Origin: Deltaproteobacteria bacterium
GTDB lineage: Bacteria; JAGRBM01; JAHCIT01
Reading direction: 5' to 3'
Assembly (NCBI GenBank): GCA_026129095.1
Contig: JAHCIT010000002.1
Span: 450,530-514,529, forward strand
DNA: 64,000 nucleotides
Of this stretch, positions 42,443 through 51,198 are shown piece after piece. Position numbers and translations under genes: made by a program. A model generated the notes under the pieces. It searched no databases, was not told where the DNA came from, and saw only the letters and a program-made list of their open reading frames with translations. Each line of letters opens with the position of its first letter. The first letter of the stretch is position 1.

Positions 42443-43816
42443 GTGCCGCAGGACCAGTTTTCCGTGTCCATTTCCCTAGACCAGCTGAAATCCCGTGCCT
42501 TGGAGGCGTTCCATGCCGGGCTTGATCAGGTACGGCCTGAACGGCTTGTTCTCGAGGCACTTATGCTGGAACCGCCGTTCAAGGGGCAGTTCGACTTGCG
42601 AGAGCTGGTGGAAAGTGAAGAGCCGGTTCATGTTTTTTCGTGTGGAAAAGCAGCTGCCCGGATGGCGGAAGCGGCTACCCATGTCTTGAGTGCGCGACTT
42701 GCCCGCACCTTATGTATCGTTCCGGACGGTACTGCACGGCCTGCAGCTCTCGGCACCCAATCGGTTCAATGGATCGAATCAGGCCATCCCCTGCCATCAG
42801 ACCGGTCTGCTGCCGCTGGACTCGCGGCCTTCGACTGGATGGCGGCCTTGCCCGCCGAGGGTGCCTCGCTTCTGGTTCTGCTTTCCGGCGGAACAAGTGC
42901 GCTCCTGGGAATGCCGCGGACAGGGTTTTCTGTTTCTGATCTTGCGGTCGCCACCCGGCTGCTCCTGGAATCTGGAGCCCGTATCAACGAGATCAACACC
43001 GTCCGAAAGCACCTCTGCCCGCCGCTCGGCGGCGGATTGCTCAAGGCATCACCGTCCGGCATCCAGATCATCGTCCTGCTGATATCCGATGTTCCCGGCA
43101 ATGACCTCACAACCATAGGGTCGGGGCCTTTCATCCCCGATCCAACGACTGTTGCCGATGCCCGGTCCATCCTTGACCGGTACCAGCTCGGTGGCCGGCT
43201 GCCGGAGGACATCAAGAAGCTGTTTTTCAATCAAACGCCACCTGACGATCTCGAAACGCTAAAGCCCGGGGACGGCCGGATTACTCCTACACATCTTGTG
43301 CTGGCCGATAGCCACACACTTCTCAAGGCGATCGAGTCGCAATTCCGTGATGCCCGGTATTCCACGATTATCGGGGAAAATGAGCAGGACACCGTTTCCG
43401 CTGCGGTGGAATCACATCTCGAAGCCGTCGAGCGCCTTCGGCGTGAAATCCCGGAGGGACTGGTGATCCTGCTTTCCGGGGGAGAACTCTCGGTAAAGGT
43501 GGCCGGGACTGGATCAGGCGGACGGAATACCCACTATGCACTGGAATTTCTGGTTCGTACAGGGGCAGACCGGTTGCGGACCGGCCCTTGGGTGCTACTC
43601 TCGGCCGGGTCTGATGGCCGTGATGGCCTCTCTACCGCTGCCGGTGCACTGGTCGATTCCCGGTCATATGAACTGGCGCGTCAGCGGGGGCTGGATCCGG
43701 CTGCTTTTCTGGCCCGTTTCGACAGTTACAGTTTTTTCGCCGATACCGGCGGACTCGTCACGACCGGAGCAACGGGCAGCAACCTGAACGATGTCAGGAT
43801 GGTGATACTTGGGTAA
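42443..43816 (+). CDS. Glycerate 2-kinase (MOFRL/GckA family)
   Basis: 457 residues from a GTG start six bases after pilT. Features: FSCGKAAARMAEAA, WIESGHPLPSDRSAAAG, LLVLLSGGTSALL, ISDVPGNDLTTIGSGPF and the C-terminal MOFRL region with SAGSDGRDG. The enzyme phosphorylates D-glycerate at carbon 2, linking glycolate, serine or sugar-acid breakdown to glycolysis. Its stop overlaps the TTG start of the next gene by eight bases. The spacing from pilT suggests transcriptional read-through rather than a functional link. Confidence 0.88.
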   Translation: MPQDQFSVSISLDQLKSRALEAFHAGLDQVRPERLVLEALMLEPPFKGQFDLRELVESEEPVHVFSCGKAAARMAEAATHVLSARLARTLCIVPDGTARPAALGTQSVQWIESGHPLPSDRSAAAGLAAFDWMAALPAEGASLLVLLSGGTSALLGMPRTGFSVSDLAVATRLLLESGARINEINTVRKHLCPPLGGGLLKASPSGIQIIVLLISDVPGNDLTTIGSGPFIPDPTTVADARSILDRYQLGGRLPEDIKKLFFNQTPPDDLETLKPGDGRITPTHLVLADSHTLLKAIESQFRDARYSTIIGENEQDTVSAAVESHLEAVERLRREIPEGLVILLSGGELSVKVAGTGSGGRNTHYALEFLVRTGADRLRTGPWVLLSAGSDGRDGLSTAAGALVDSRSYELARQRGLDPAAFLARFDSYSFFADTGGLVTTGATGSNLNDVRMVILG

Positions 43817-44942
43817 GCTATTGGTTCTGGCTGCAATTTTCTGTTCCGGTTGCACGGCCGCTTACCAGGCAACGTCTGAGCACTATTACGACTGGACTGA
43901 CCGCTACGATGGCGTCGGACGCCTGAAAGAGGTCAGGCGCCGGACGCTCAAAATGCAGGAGGTTTCGGGGCTTGCATGGGATCCGGTCAACCGCGGTATC
44001 TGGATGATCAACGACGGCCGGCGCCTGAAGCTTGCCTTCCTTGGTGATCCGCTTGGTGCGGACATGTTCAATGCCGAGGCCCATGACCTGTCGGCCTTCG
44101 AGCTACCGAAACAGCGGGATTCCAAATGGGCAGAATGGCCGGACCTTGAAGCGGTGAGCGTTCAACCTGAAGGGCACGGCGTGCGTCTATGGGTAGCGTC
44201 GGAACTTGTGCGCCAGGCATGGAGGCTCGACCTGGAAAACCGGAAGGTCGATGAGATTGTCGGCCTTCCCCAGCCCATCGGCGATGAGGGCTCCGCAATT
44301 GAATGTGCAGGCAGGCGGACAAACGCGTCGATAGAAGGGCTCGCTGTGGGTGGCGGGCCGGAGGGCCGTATTTTCTTCAGCGCCAATGAGCGGTGCCCGA
44401 CCGAAATTGTCCGGAAAGAGGAAAAACCGGACCGCCTTATGCGGTTCAGCCAGACCGCCTTTGAACAGCAGGTAACCCGCTACATGCTGACGCAACGCAA
44501 AACTCCTGCCGCCGAAACGGGTCCCCGAACCCGGAACGTGCTGGGCGAGCGCTTCTTGTGTCCCGGTGTTCCCCGCCAGGACGCACTCAATTCCGGGCAA
44601 TTGTGCAAAACCGGATCGGTTACGGATCTTGCCTGGCAACCGGAGCATAACCGGCTATGGGTGCTGCTTCGCCACTCACGGCTGGTGGCGGCGCTGGAAT
44701 GGTCTACCGAACCCCGGCTGCTTGGACTCTGGAGCTATCTCGGCAAGTTTGAAGAACGGGGAAGTGCCGTTCGGTTCGGAAGCGCCGAAGGACTTGCGAT
44801 TGTTCCGGCCGATCCGGCCCACGGCCGTGGTGCCGTTCTGTTCATTGCAAGCGATAATGGCCCCCACCACGATTCCGAGCTTATCGGTTTCGAACTGCCT
44901 GAAATCGCACCCTGGAAACCGGCAACCATGCCGACCAACTGA
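43809..44942 (+). CDS. Predicted lipoprotein, SdiA-regulated/phytase-like beta-propeller
   Basis: 377 residues from a TTG start overlapping the kinase gene by eight bases. A short hydrophobic N-terminus ends in CSGC (weak lipobox). The body has repeated WDP/GIAW-type strands (VSGLAWDPVNRGIWMINDG, ASIEGLAVGGGPEGRIFFS, SVTDLAWQPEHNRLWVLLRHS, AEGLAIVPAD) characteristic of a phytase-like or SdiA-regulated six-bladed beta-propeller. Six Cys may form disulphides outside the cytoplasm. The substrate is unknown. It precedes mutY by 13 bases, so they are probably co-transcribed. Confidence 0.7.
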   Translation: MGKLLVLAAIFCSGCTAAYQATSEHYYDWTDRYDGVGRLKEVRRRTLKMQEVSGLAWDPVNRGIWMINDGRRLKLAFLGDPLGADMFNAEAHDLSAFELPKQRDSKWAEWPDLEAVSVQPEGHGVRLWVASELVRQAWRLDLENRKVDEIVGLPQPIGDEGSAIECAGRRTNASIEGLAVGGGPEGRIFFSANERCPTEIVRKEEKPDRLMRFSQTAFEQQVTRYMLTQRKTPAAETGPRTRNVLGERFLCPGVPRQDALNSGQLCKTGSVTDLAWQPEHNRLWVLLRHSRLVAALEWSTEPRLLGLWSYLGKFEERGSAVRFGSAEGLAIVPADPAHGRGAVLFIASDNGPHHDSELIGFELPEIAPWKPATMPTN

Positions 44943-44955
44943 CCACACTTCCCGC

Positions 44956-46032
44956 ATGACGGCGCCCACTGATCCGTTGCGCAGCCGAGAGTTCCGGCGG
45001 GCCCTCCGGGGGTGGTTCCGGCTCCGGAAACGGGATCTGCCCTGGCGCCGCACCCTTGATCCATATGCCATCTGGATAAGCGAGGTGATGCTTCAGCAGA
45101 CTCAAGTGGCGACAGTCCTGTCCTACTATGAACCCTGGATGCGCCACTTTCCGGACGTTGAGACGCTGGCGGCGGCCGGACTGGATGACGTACTCATGCA
45201 CTGGCAGGGAATGGGCTACTATGGCCGTGCCCGTACGCTTCACCGGGCTGCTGGCATCATCGTCAGGCAGCATGGAGGAAAGCTCCCCTGCACATGTGAC
45301 CGGCTGGGTGAAATACCAGGCTTTGGGCCCTATACGGCAGGAGCCGTTGCGAGTATTGCCTTTGGCGAAGCAGTTCCTGCCGTAGACGGCAATGTTGCCC
45401 GCGTGATTTCCCGTGTGTTGGGATTATCGGGCCACTCAAGTGATCCCATTCTGCGGCGCGGCATCACTGAAATCCTGAAGCCGGTTGTTCCAAAAAAAAA
45501 TCCGGGCGAATTCAACCAGGCGCTCATGGAACTGGGCGCCACTGTTTGCCGGCCACAGATAGCGCACTGCAATGAGTGTCCTGTTTCGGTAATGTGTACT
45601 TCCAGAGAAAGGATCCTTTTGCCCGGCGTTGCCAGCAAAAGGGATTCCAGACCGGTCCGCACCATTCCCGTGCTTCGCTGGACCGCATTCCTGGTACCGG
45701 GTGGCCGTGGAGGTTTCTTGTACCGGCAACGGCCAATGAAAGGACTGTTTTCCGGGCTATGGGAGCTGCCAACACTGGAGCGGCACTATGAGCCAAAAGG
45801 TGGACTTTTTCTGGGCGAGATTGAGCACCGGCTTACCCACCGGACAATCCGGCTTCATGTTTACCGGCTCAGGTACCTGCCGCGAGAGCTGGCAGGCACC
45901 GAATATTCAGCTTTCAGAACGCCACCGGCGGTAAGTGTTCTTATCAGAAAGGCACTGGTTCTTGCCGAGGGCACTGTCAGGAAAGTCTCGCGGCCTTCAG
46001 CGGATCGGGTGATCCCAGGGACCCTCCGGTGA
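44956..46032 (+). CDS. mutY: Adenine DNA glycosylase MutY
   Basis: 358 residues from the ATG at 44956 (the frame is open far upstream, but MTAPTDPLRSREFRRALR is the family start). MutY removes adenine mispaired with 8-oxoguanine. Hallmarks: ISEVMLQQTQV with the catalytic Glu, the helix-hairpin-helix GFGPYTAGAVASIAFG then VDGNVARV with the catalytic Asp, and four Cys (CRPQIAHCNECPVSVMC) of the 4Fe-4S cluster. The C-terminal Nudix-like domain recognises 8-oxoG. Its 3' end overlaps the convergent H-NOX-like gene by 56 bases. Confidence 0.94.
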   Translation: MTAPTDPLRSREFRRALRGWFRLRKRDLPWRRTLDPYAIWISEVMLQQTQVATVLSYYEPWMRHFPDVETLAAAGLDDVLMHWQGMGYYGRARTLHRAAGIIVRQHGGKLPCTCDRLGEIPGFGPYTAGAVASIAFGEAVPAVDGNVARVISRVLGLSGHSSDPILRRGITEILKPVVPKKNPGEFNQALMELGATVCRPQIAHCNECPVSVMCTSRERILLPGVASKRDSRPVRTIPVLRWTAFLVPGGRGGFLYRQRPMKGLFSGLWELPTLERHYEPKGGLFLGEIEHRLTHRTIRLHVYRLRYLPRELAGTEYSAFRTPPAVSVLIRKALVLAEGTVRKVSRPSADRVIPGTLR

Positions 46033-46564
46033 CGAACATCAGGCGAATATCCGGCTCCATTCCTGTCGTACGAACCGAAACCGGTTCCCCGAGCAGGATG
46101 GCAATGCCTTCCACAATGCCCCGCAGATAGGCGGCAGACACAGGATCCGGAACCGGCCCGAAAGCGGTTTCCCGCCCCTGTTCACGGGTATTCCACAGGT
46201 GCGCCGCCGCTTCGCTGTTCAGGAGCGGAAAAAGAACAGAATAGTCGAGTGCCGTGGCCGTCTGGACGAATTCCCCCACGGTGAGAAGTTTCCGGAAGGT
46301 TGTCGGATAGGACGATCGGAGAATCGCAGGGACGGCCCTCCCAAACTCCTCGTAAAACTGAACCGGGGGTTTACCAGTTAGCGCGGCCACGTGGCCAGCC
46401 AATGCCGCCCATGTCCTGCGTTCCACACGGTGCGCCGCCGAAAACGTGCCGCCCCCGCATTCGCAACCGACTGATTCACATGCCTTGGCGAAGTCGATTT
46501 TCGGAAAATCGGTTTCGACATATCGCCTGAGCAGCGTGCAGAGTATTCCACTGAGCGTAGACAT
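45977..46564 (-). CDS. H-NOX-like protein lacking the heme-ligand histidine
   Basis: 195 residues from the ATG at 46564 (a TTG at 46573 is possible). The order of segments resembles H-NOX (HNOB) domains: GILCTLLRRYVE, GGTFSAAHRVERRTWAALAGHVAALTGKPP, FGRAVPAILRSSYPTTF and the C-terminal GIVEGIAILLGEPVSV...LMFV. In H-NOX a His about 20 residues after the YP/FP motif binds heme iron; here that stretch reads FVQTATALDYSVLFPLLN with no His, and no YxSxR heme-phosphate motif is obvious. It may be a heme-free signalling domain or a different fold. It overlaps mutY at the 3' end. Confidence 0.5.
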   Translation of the reverse strand: MSTLSGILCTLLRRYVETDFPKIDFAKACESVGCECGGGTFSAAHRVERRTWAALAGHVAALTGKPPVQFYEEFGRAVPAILRSSYPTTFRKLLTVGEFVQTATALDYSVLFPLLNSEAAAHLWNTREQGRETAFGPVPDPVSAAYLRGIVEGIAILLGEPVSVRTTGMEPDIRLMFVTGGSLGSPDPLKAARLS

Positions 46565-46798
46565 CGTTTCCAAATACTAGGGAGCCTTCCCGCCATAAGG
46601 CGCAGCGATTCTCTTCCATCCCTGAAGGTGGAATTGAGCAAGGGGAGTACCACCTGATCCCTGACCACAATGGTTATTCTGAACTCCCCGTAATTTCAGG
46701 CATTACGCGGGGGTATGTGGGGGCATGGGCAGCGGAAGCCCATCAAGATCGTCAAAATGCCGACGATTGGGAGGCGAGAATCGACATTATTTTGACGA

Positions 46799-47155
46799 TC
46801 AGAACCCTTTGGAATCTTCTGGGGAACTCCGGCAACCATCATCAAAAAACCGGCCCCAAGGATGCAGGACACCGCCCTCACCAAACTCTTCAGGCGGGCC
46901 CAGCATCTGCTCGTAATATTCTATTGTTTGACGGAGAAAATGTTCCATCCGAAGCTGGTTATAGATCATGAGTCCGGCAAAGAGGGCCAGTAGCAGCAGA
47001 AGGCCTGTCATAAGGTTTCCAAGCCGCCGGACCTGCCGGGCCAGTTCCAGCGAACCCTGGCTGGCCACCGTCTGGGCCCGGATATGTTGCAGCACCGAAT
47101 CCGCAAGCGGGTCATCCCGGCCGCGACCGGTATCGGGCGTTTCAGACGGCGTCAT
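46799..47155 (-). CDS. Small single-pass membrane protein, unknown function
   Basis: 118 residues from the ATG at 47155; an in-frame TTG at 47173 could extend it by six residues. A charged N-terminus is followed by one membrane helix (about LMTGLLLLLALFAGLMIYNQL) and a C-terminus with LGPPEEFGEGG and a terminal Cys. I recognise no family. It is divergent from the pseudouridine synthase gene and lies in the same direction as the H-NOX-like gene, separated by a 230-base gap in which I see no gene. Confidence 0.5.
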   Translation of the reverse strand: MTPSETPDTGRGRDDPLADSVLQHIRAQTVASQGSLELARQVRRLGNLMTGLLLLLALFAGLMIYNQLRMEHFLRQTIEYYEQMLGPPEEFGEGGVLHPWGRFFDDGCRSSPEDSKGF

Positions 47156-47298
47156 GGGTGGTCCGGATTCCAAGCAATGCTTACCCTTAAGTCCGGCATG
47201 ATAGTCCGCCGCTCACAAGCGCACAAAAAGGCTGGCGAAGCCGGCCCAGTTGTGCCATGAGGGAAGCTGCTGCCTCTGCCTGAAGGATCCCGCTGACC

Positions 47299-48144
47299 TT
47301 GGAAGAACGGCTCCAGAAACTGCTTAGTAATGCCGGCATCGCCTCCCGTCGCGAGGCCGAGGATCTCATTCGCGCCGGCCGGGTCACGCTGAATGGCAAA
47401 GCAGTCACTGAACTGGGTACCCGCGCCAATCCGGCAAAAGATGATATCAGGCTGGACGGCGAGCGTGTCTTCTCCGGAAAACCCGAATATTACGTGCTCT
47501 ACAAGCCCAGGAATGTCGTAACCACACTGGATGACGACAAGAACCGGCCGCATGTCGGTGCCTATGTTTCACGCCTCCAGAAACGGGTATTCCCCGTGGG
47601 CCGTCTCGATTTTGATTCAGAAGGCCTGCTGCTCCTGACCAACGACGGAGAATTTTCCAACCGCGTGATGCACCCCCGCTACAAGGTACCTAAAACCTAT
47701 CTTGTAAAGGTCAAAGGCCGCCCGGACGAGCGTGCAGTCCAGCGGCTCCGAACTGGAGTCATGCTGGAAGATGGCCCCACGCTTCCGGCGCGGGTCGAGC
47801 TCTCCCGCCCGACACGGGCCAATACCTGGCTCAAGATTACTGTCTACGAGGGCCGAAACCGCATCATCCGACGCATGTGTGAGCGGGTCCGGTTTCCCGT
47901 CGTCAAGCTGCACCGGATCGGTGTCGGTGCCATTTACCTGGGCAAGATGAAGCCCGGCGAACTGCGCAAGTTCACGCCCCGAGAGATGGCCTATGTGAAA
48001 GAGCTCCTTGCCGCCCAGCCTGACCGTTCGGGTGAAGCTCCGCGGATCGCTCCGACACCACAGGCCCAGAGAAAACGGCTCCGTCACCGTGCTCCCCGGG
48101 CCCGCAAGCTGGGCCGTGGCGGACGGCCTGGCGCAGGCCGCTAA
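47299..48144 (+). CDS. RluB/RsuA-family rRNA pseudouridine synthase
   Basis: 281 residues from a TTG start. S4 RNA-binding domain (ERLQKLLSNAGIASRREAEDLIRAGRVTLNGK) then the catalytic domain with GRLDFDSEGLLLLTNDG (catalytic Asp) and NRIIRRMCE. Family members modify uridine in 16S or 23S rRNA; the RluB-type C-terminal extension (KFTPREMAYVKELL) favours 23S. A basic, disordered tail (RKRLRHRAPRARKLGRGG) follows. The initiator tRNA is encoded about 70 bases downstream, so translation machinery is clustered here. Confidence 0.92.
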   Translation: MEERLQKLLSNAGIASRREAEDLIRAGRVTLNGKAVTELGTRANPAKDDIRLDGERVFSGKPEYYVLYKPRNVVTTLDDDKNRPHVGAYVSRLQKRVFPVGRLDFDSEGLLLLTNDGEFSNRVMHPRYKVPKTYLVKVKGRPDERAVQRLRTGVMLEDGPTLPARVELSRPTRANTWLKITVYEGRNRIIRRMCERVRFPVVKLHRIGVGAIYLGKMKPGELRKFTPREMAYVKELLAAQPDRSGEAPRIAPTPQAQRKRLRHRAPRARKLGRGGRPGAGR

Positions 48145-48177
48145 AAACGGGTCAGGCCCCTCTATTTCCGGCACCTA

Positions 48178-48206
48178 TTGACTCACCCCCCCGCCATGTT
48201 TATTCC
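48178..48206 (+). promoter_or_regulatory. Weak promoter-like site before the initiator tRNA
   Basis: TTGACT (48178-48183) with TATTCC (48201-48206) 17 bases later. The -10 is poor and transcription would start almost at the tRNA 5' end, so this is tentative; the tRNA might instead be co-transcribed with the pseudouridine synthase gene. Confidence 0.25.
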
Positions 48207-48211
48207 ACTGG

Positions 48212-48287
<76 letters not shown>

Positions 48288-48299
48288 AAGATTCCAGAA

Positions 48300-48334
48300 G
48301 CAAACAGGGGTTCCCATACGGAGTCCCTGTTTGC
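48300..48334 (+). terminator. Terminator-like hairpin after the initiator tRNA
   Basis: Perfect ten-base stem, 48300-48309 with 48325-48334, 13 bases after the CCA end. The following tract is not T-rich, so it may be a weak or factor-assisted terminator or simply a stabilising tail. Confidence 0.4.
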
Positions 48335-48354
48335 GTCTGACGCAAATTCATTCG

Positions 48355-48382
48355 TTGACACCCACACCGTCAGCAGTATCAT
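48355..48382 (+). promoter_or_regulatory. Sigma70-type promoter of the 48439 lipoprotein gene
   Basis: A perfect TTGACA (48355-48360) and TATCAT (48377-48382; five of six matches) are separated by 16 bases. Predicted start is about 50 bases upstream of the lipoprotein ATG. This is the best-looking sigma70 promoter in the window. Confidence 0.55.
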
Positions 48383-48438
48383 CAAAAACGCATTAGTATA
48401 GTCTTTAGATCTGAGACTTCTTAAGGGGGCTTCGTGTC

Positions 48439-49158
48439 ATGATTCGGTTCTGTCGGCCGGTATCAAGGCTGTTGGTTTTGGCGGCACTTCTGAGCGCAGG
48501 AATTACTGGCTGTGCTTCCGATGGTGGTTCGACCTTGACCATACGGGGCAGTGCAACTGCAACGGAGGCAGAATCTGTTTCGTCAGTTTCCCCTGCCGCT
48601 GTTGGTGGCGTCGATCCTTCTAGCCTCAAGGTCAAAATCAACGAGTTCTGGGTATCTGAAGATTCGCTATGCACCGATCCCGTGCTCGTTTACCAGGCGA
48701 CAGCGCCTACGTATCAGGAAATGGTCGATGAACCGGTACTGGGCTCCGGTCCTGTTGCCGATGGAGTTTATCCCTGCATCATCGTGGTGATGTCTGACAC
48801 TATCCGGTTTACTCCCAGTGCCAACATTGGTGTCTGCGACGAAGGCACGGAATATTCCGGCGGTATTTGCCATGATGGCGATGTATCGGTTCTTCCGGAC
48901 GGCACGGAAGTGGAGTGCACCGATGGGGAAGACACTATTGCGAGCTATATGAGCACGGCTGTTCCCGAAGACCTGGAGGGCTCCAACGGATTCCTTCCTC
49001 CGGATGATCCCGACGATCCCACTACCGGCACACCACTCGATGGCGCATTTACGATAGAGGGAGACACGACGGCAGTGATGTTCGTTGATGCTTCTGGCCG
49101 TATCTGGGATAACGAGGGCACCTGTGAAATGTCCTCCGCAGACGCGGGATTCCGCTAA
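48439..49158 (+). CDS. Predicted lipoprotein, unknown function
   Basis: 239 residues; the signal peptide ends in the lipobox GITGC. The mature part is acidic with Gly/Asp-rich stretches (PPDDPDDPTTGTPLDG) and six further Cys, suggesting a folded, disulphide-bonded extracytoplasmic domain. No family recognised. A GGGGG ribosome site precedes the ATG, and a promoter lies at 48355-48382. It is followed after 170 bases by the ABC exporter/radical SAM operon, but there is no direct sign of co-transcription. Confidence 0.7.
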   Translation: MIRFCRPVSRLLVLAALLSAGITGCASDGGSTLTIRGSATATEAESVSSVSPAAVGGVDPSSLKVKINEFWVSEDSLCTDPVLVYQATAPTYQEMVDEPVLGSGPVADGVYPCIIVVMSDTIRFTPSANIGVCDEGTEYSGGICHDGDVSVLPDGTEVECTDGEDTIASYMSTAVPEDLEGSNGFLPPDDPDDPTTGTPLDGAFTIEGDTTAVMFVDASGRIWDNEGTCEMSSADAGFR

Positions 49159-49329
49159 CATAACCGGCCCCGCCCCCTTCCGGGCAACCCGGAATCACCC
49201 GGCTTGACCCAGTGCCCCCGGTTCATCACCTTAGTGGGGCTTGGAAACCGGGCGTCATGGATGCCCGGAACACCGGGTGAACCGGCCTGTTTGCCGGCTT
49301 TAAACCCTTAGGACCGTCATCCCTCCGGC

Positions 49330-51198
49330 GTGGACCCATCCCAGAACGCACTTTACGCCTTCTACCTGAAAAAGTTCCGGTGGAAGTATTCCATGGGGCT
49401 CGGCGCGCTTATCGCCGTGGATCTTCTGGACTGGGTGTCTCCGCTCATCATCATGATGGCGGTGGACGAACTGACCACTCGCATATCCGGAAAAAGTGCC
49501 GATGGGCATTCACTCTGGTTCTGGGGCGTTCTGTACCTGCTGGCACTGACGCTCATGGGCGTATTCCGGTGGTTCTGGCGCGAGGGATTCATCTCGACGA
49601 GCCATCGCGTTGACCGTCACTTCAAGCGGACTTTTTTCAGAAGGCTTCTCACCCAAACCGCCTCGTTCTTCCAGCGGCACCCGACCGGCGACATCATGTC
49701 GCGCGCCACAAACGACATGGAAACGACACGGCTTGCGATGGGCGTTGGTTTCCTGATTTTTCTCGATGCGATCTTCTTCCTCGTTGGGGTTCCGCCCATC
49801 CTTCTTTATCTTGACTGGAAGCTCACACTGATCGTCTTTGCTCCGGCACCATTCCTTCCGTTTTTCATGTTCCGGATGGGCCGGCTGCTGGATGAACGTA
49901 CAACCGCTACGCAGGCGGCCTTCAGCCGCATGAGCGAAACAGTTCAGGAGGCCGTATCGGGAATCCGGGTGATCAAGGGCTACGTTCAGGAGCCGCTGGC
50001 CAGAAAACGGTTCAACGCTGCGAGTGAGCAGTACCTGAAGGATAATGTCAGGCTCGCCGCGCTTCAGGCGGCTTTCATGCCGGTGCTTGAGTTCACTACG
50101 GCCATTTCAACCGTGCTGCTCATTCTGTTCGGCGGCATGGACGTGCTGAACGGGACGATTACGCTCGGCACATTCATCGCGTTCCGGCAGTATATCACCA
50201 AACTCGTCTGGCCGATGACCGCGATCGGCTGGGCGCTCAACCTGCACCACCGGGGCCGGGCCTCTGGCCGTCGTATACTCGAACTGCTAGCTGAAAAGCC
50301 GGAGGTCCGTGATCCTGTGCCAGAACCCTTCGCCGAATGCGAGACGACGGCTATTCTGCCCCCCGATGAACTTCTGGAGTTCGACAAAAGCACCTATCCA
50401 AAGCTCCGTGGAGAGATCGAGTTCCGGAACCTCACATTCAGGTACCATGCAGACAGCCCGCCTGTGCTGGAAAATATCAACCTCAAGATAGAGCCCGGCC
50501 AGAGCGTTGCTTTCGTGGGCCGTATAGGTGCTGGTAAAACCACGCTGCTTGGTCTGATCCCGCACCTTTATGCCATCACCCGCGGCCAACTGTTCGTTGA
50601 CGGCCGGGATATTAGTGACATTCCGCTAAAGGAACTCAGGGGATCCATTGGTATGGTACCCCAGGACCCGTTTCTTTTTTCTGAAACCATCGAAACCAAT
50701 GTGCTGTTTGGCATCGAGGCCGGAAACGCCGTTCCGCCACCCCAGTCACGGGAAAATCCGTCTCAGGCAGACCTTCGCGTCATTGATGCGGTCAGAAGGG
50801 CACATGTCGAAACCGAAATTCTCCGCGCTCCCCGGCAATATGCAACCCTGCTTGGAGAGCGCGGAATCAACCTGTCCGGGGGGCAAAAACAGCGTCTTAC
50901 CATCGCCCGCGCCCTGCTCCGCGACCCCTCAATCCTGATTTTTGACGATACACTATCGGCGGTCGATGCCTCGACCGAGCGGGAGATTCTGGCTGAAATC
51001 CGGAGCGCCATTCGCGGCCGGACATCCCTCCTCGTCAGTCACCGGATTTCTACCGTACTTGCCGCCGACCGTATCTACTACCTCGAGAACGGACGGATCA
51101 CCGAATCCGGCACTCATTCCGAACTCCTGAAACTGAATGGTCGCTACGCTGACCTGTACCGACGGCAACAGATCGAAGAAACCCTGGAGGTCGCATGA
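49330..51198 (+). CDS. Heterodimeric ABC exporter half, subunit 1 (degenerate ATP site)
   Basis: 622 residues from a GTG start. An N-terminal six-helix exporter domain is followed by an ATPase with Walker A GRIGAGKTT (about 397), signature LSGGQKQR (about 515) and Walker B ILIFDDTLSAVD, where the catalytic Glu is Asp540. Exporters with this replacement pair with a normal subunit; the next gene (ATGA overlap at 51195-51198) supplies it. They belong to the lipid, peptide or drug exporter type (MsbA/BmrCD-like). The substrate is unknown; the radical SAM neighbour raises the option of a modified peptide. Confidence 0.9.
   Translation: MDPSQNALYAFYLKKFRWKYSMGLGALIAVDLLDWVSPLIIMMAVDELTTRISGKSADGHSLWFWGVLYLLALTLMGVFRWFWREGFISTSHRVDRHFKRTFFRRLLTQTASFFQRHPTGDIMSRATNDMETTRLAMGVGFLIFLDAIFFLVGVPPILLYLDWKLTLIVFAPAPFLPFFMFRMGRLLDERTTATQAAFSRMSETVQEAVSGIRVIKGYVQEPLARKRFNAASEQYLKDNVRLAALQAAFMPVLEFTTAISTVLLILFGGMDVLNGTITLGTFIAFRQYITKLVWPMTAIGWALNLHHRGRASGRRILELLAEKPEVRDPVPEPFAECETTAILPPDELLEFDKSTYPKLRGEIEFRNLTFRYHADSPPVLENINLKIEPGQSVAFVGRIGAGKTTLLGLIPHLYAITRGQLFVDGRDISDIPLKELRGSIGMVPQDPFLFSETIETNVLFGIEAGNAVPPPQSRENPSQADLRVIDAVRRAHVETEILRAPRQYATLLGERGINLSGGQKQRLTIARALLRDPSILIFDDTLSAVDASTEREILAEIRSAIRGRTSLLVSHRISTVLAADRIYYLENGRITESGTHSELLKLNGRYADLYRRQQIEETLEVA

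Noticed and set aside
46565-46798. Possible small gene between the H-NOX-like and membrane-protein genes
   Set aside because: Short frames on both strands lack ribosome sites and conserved patterns.
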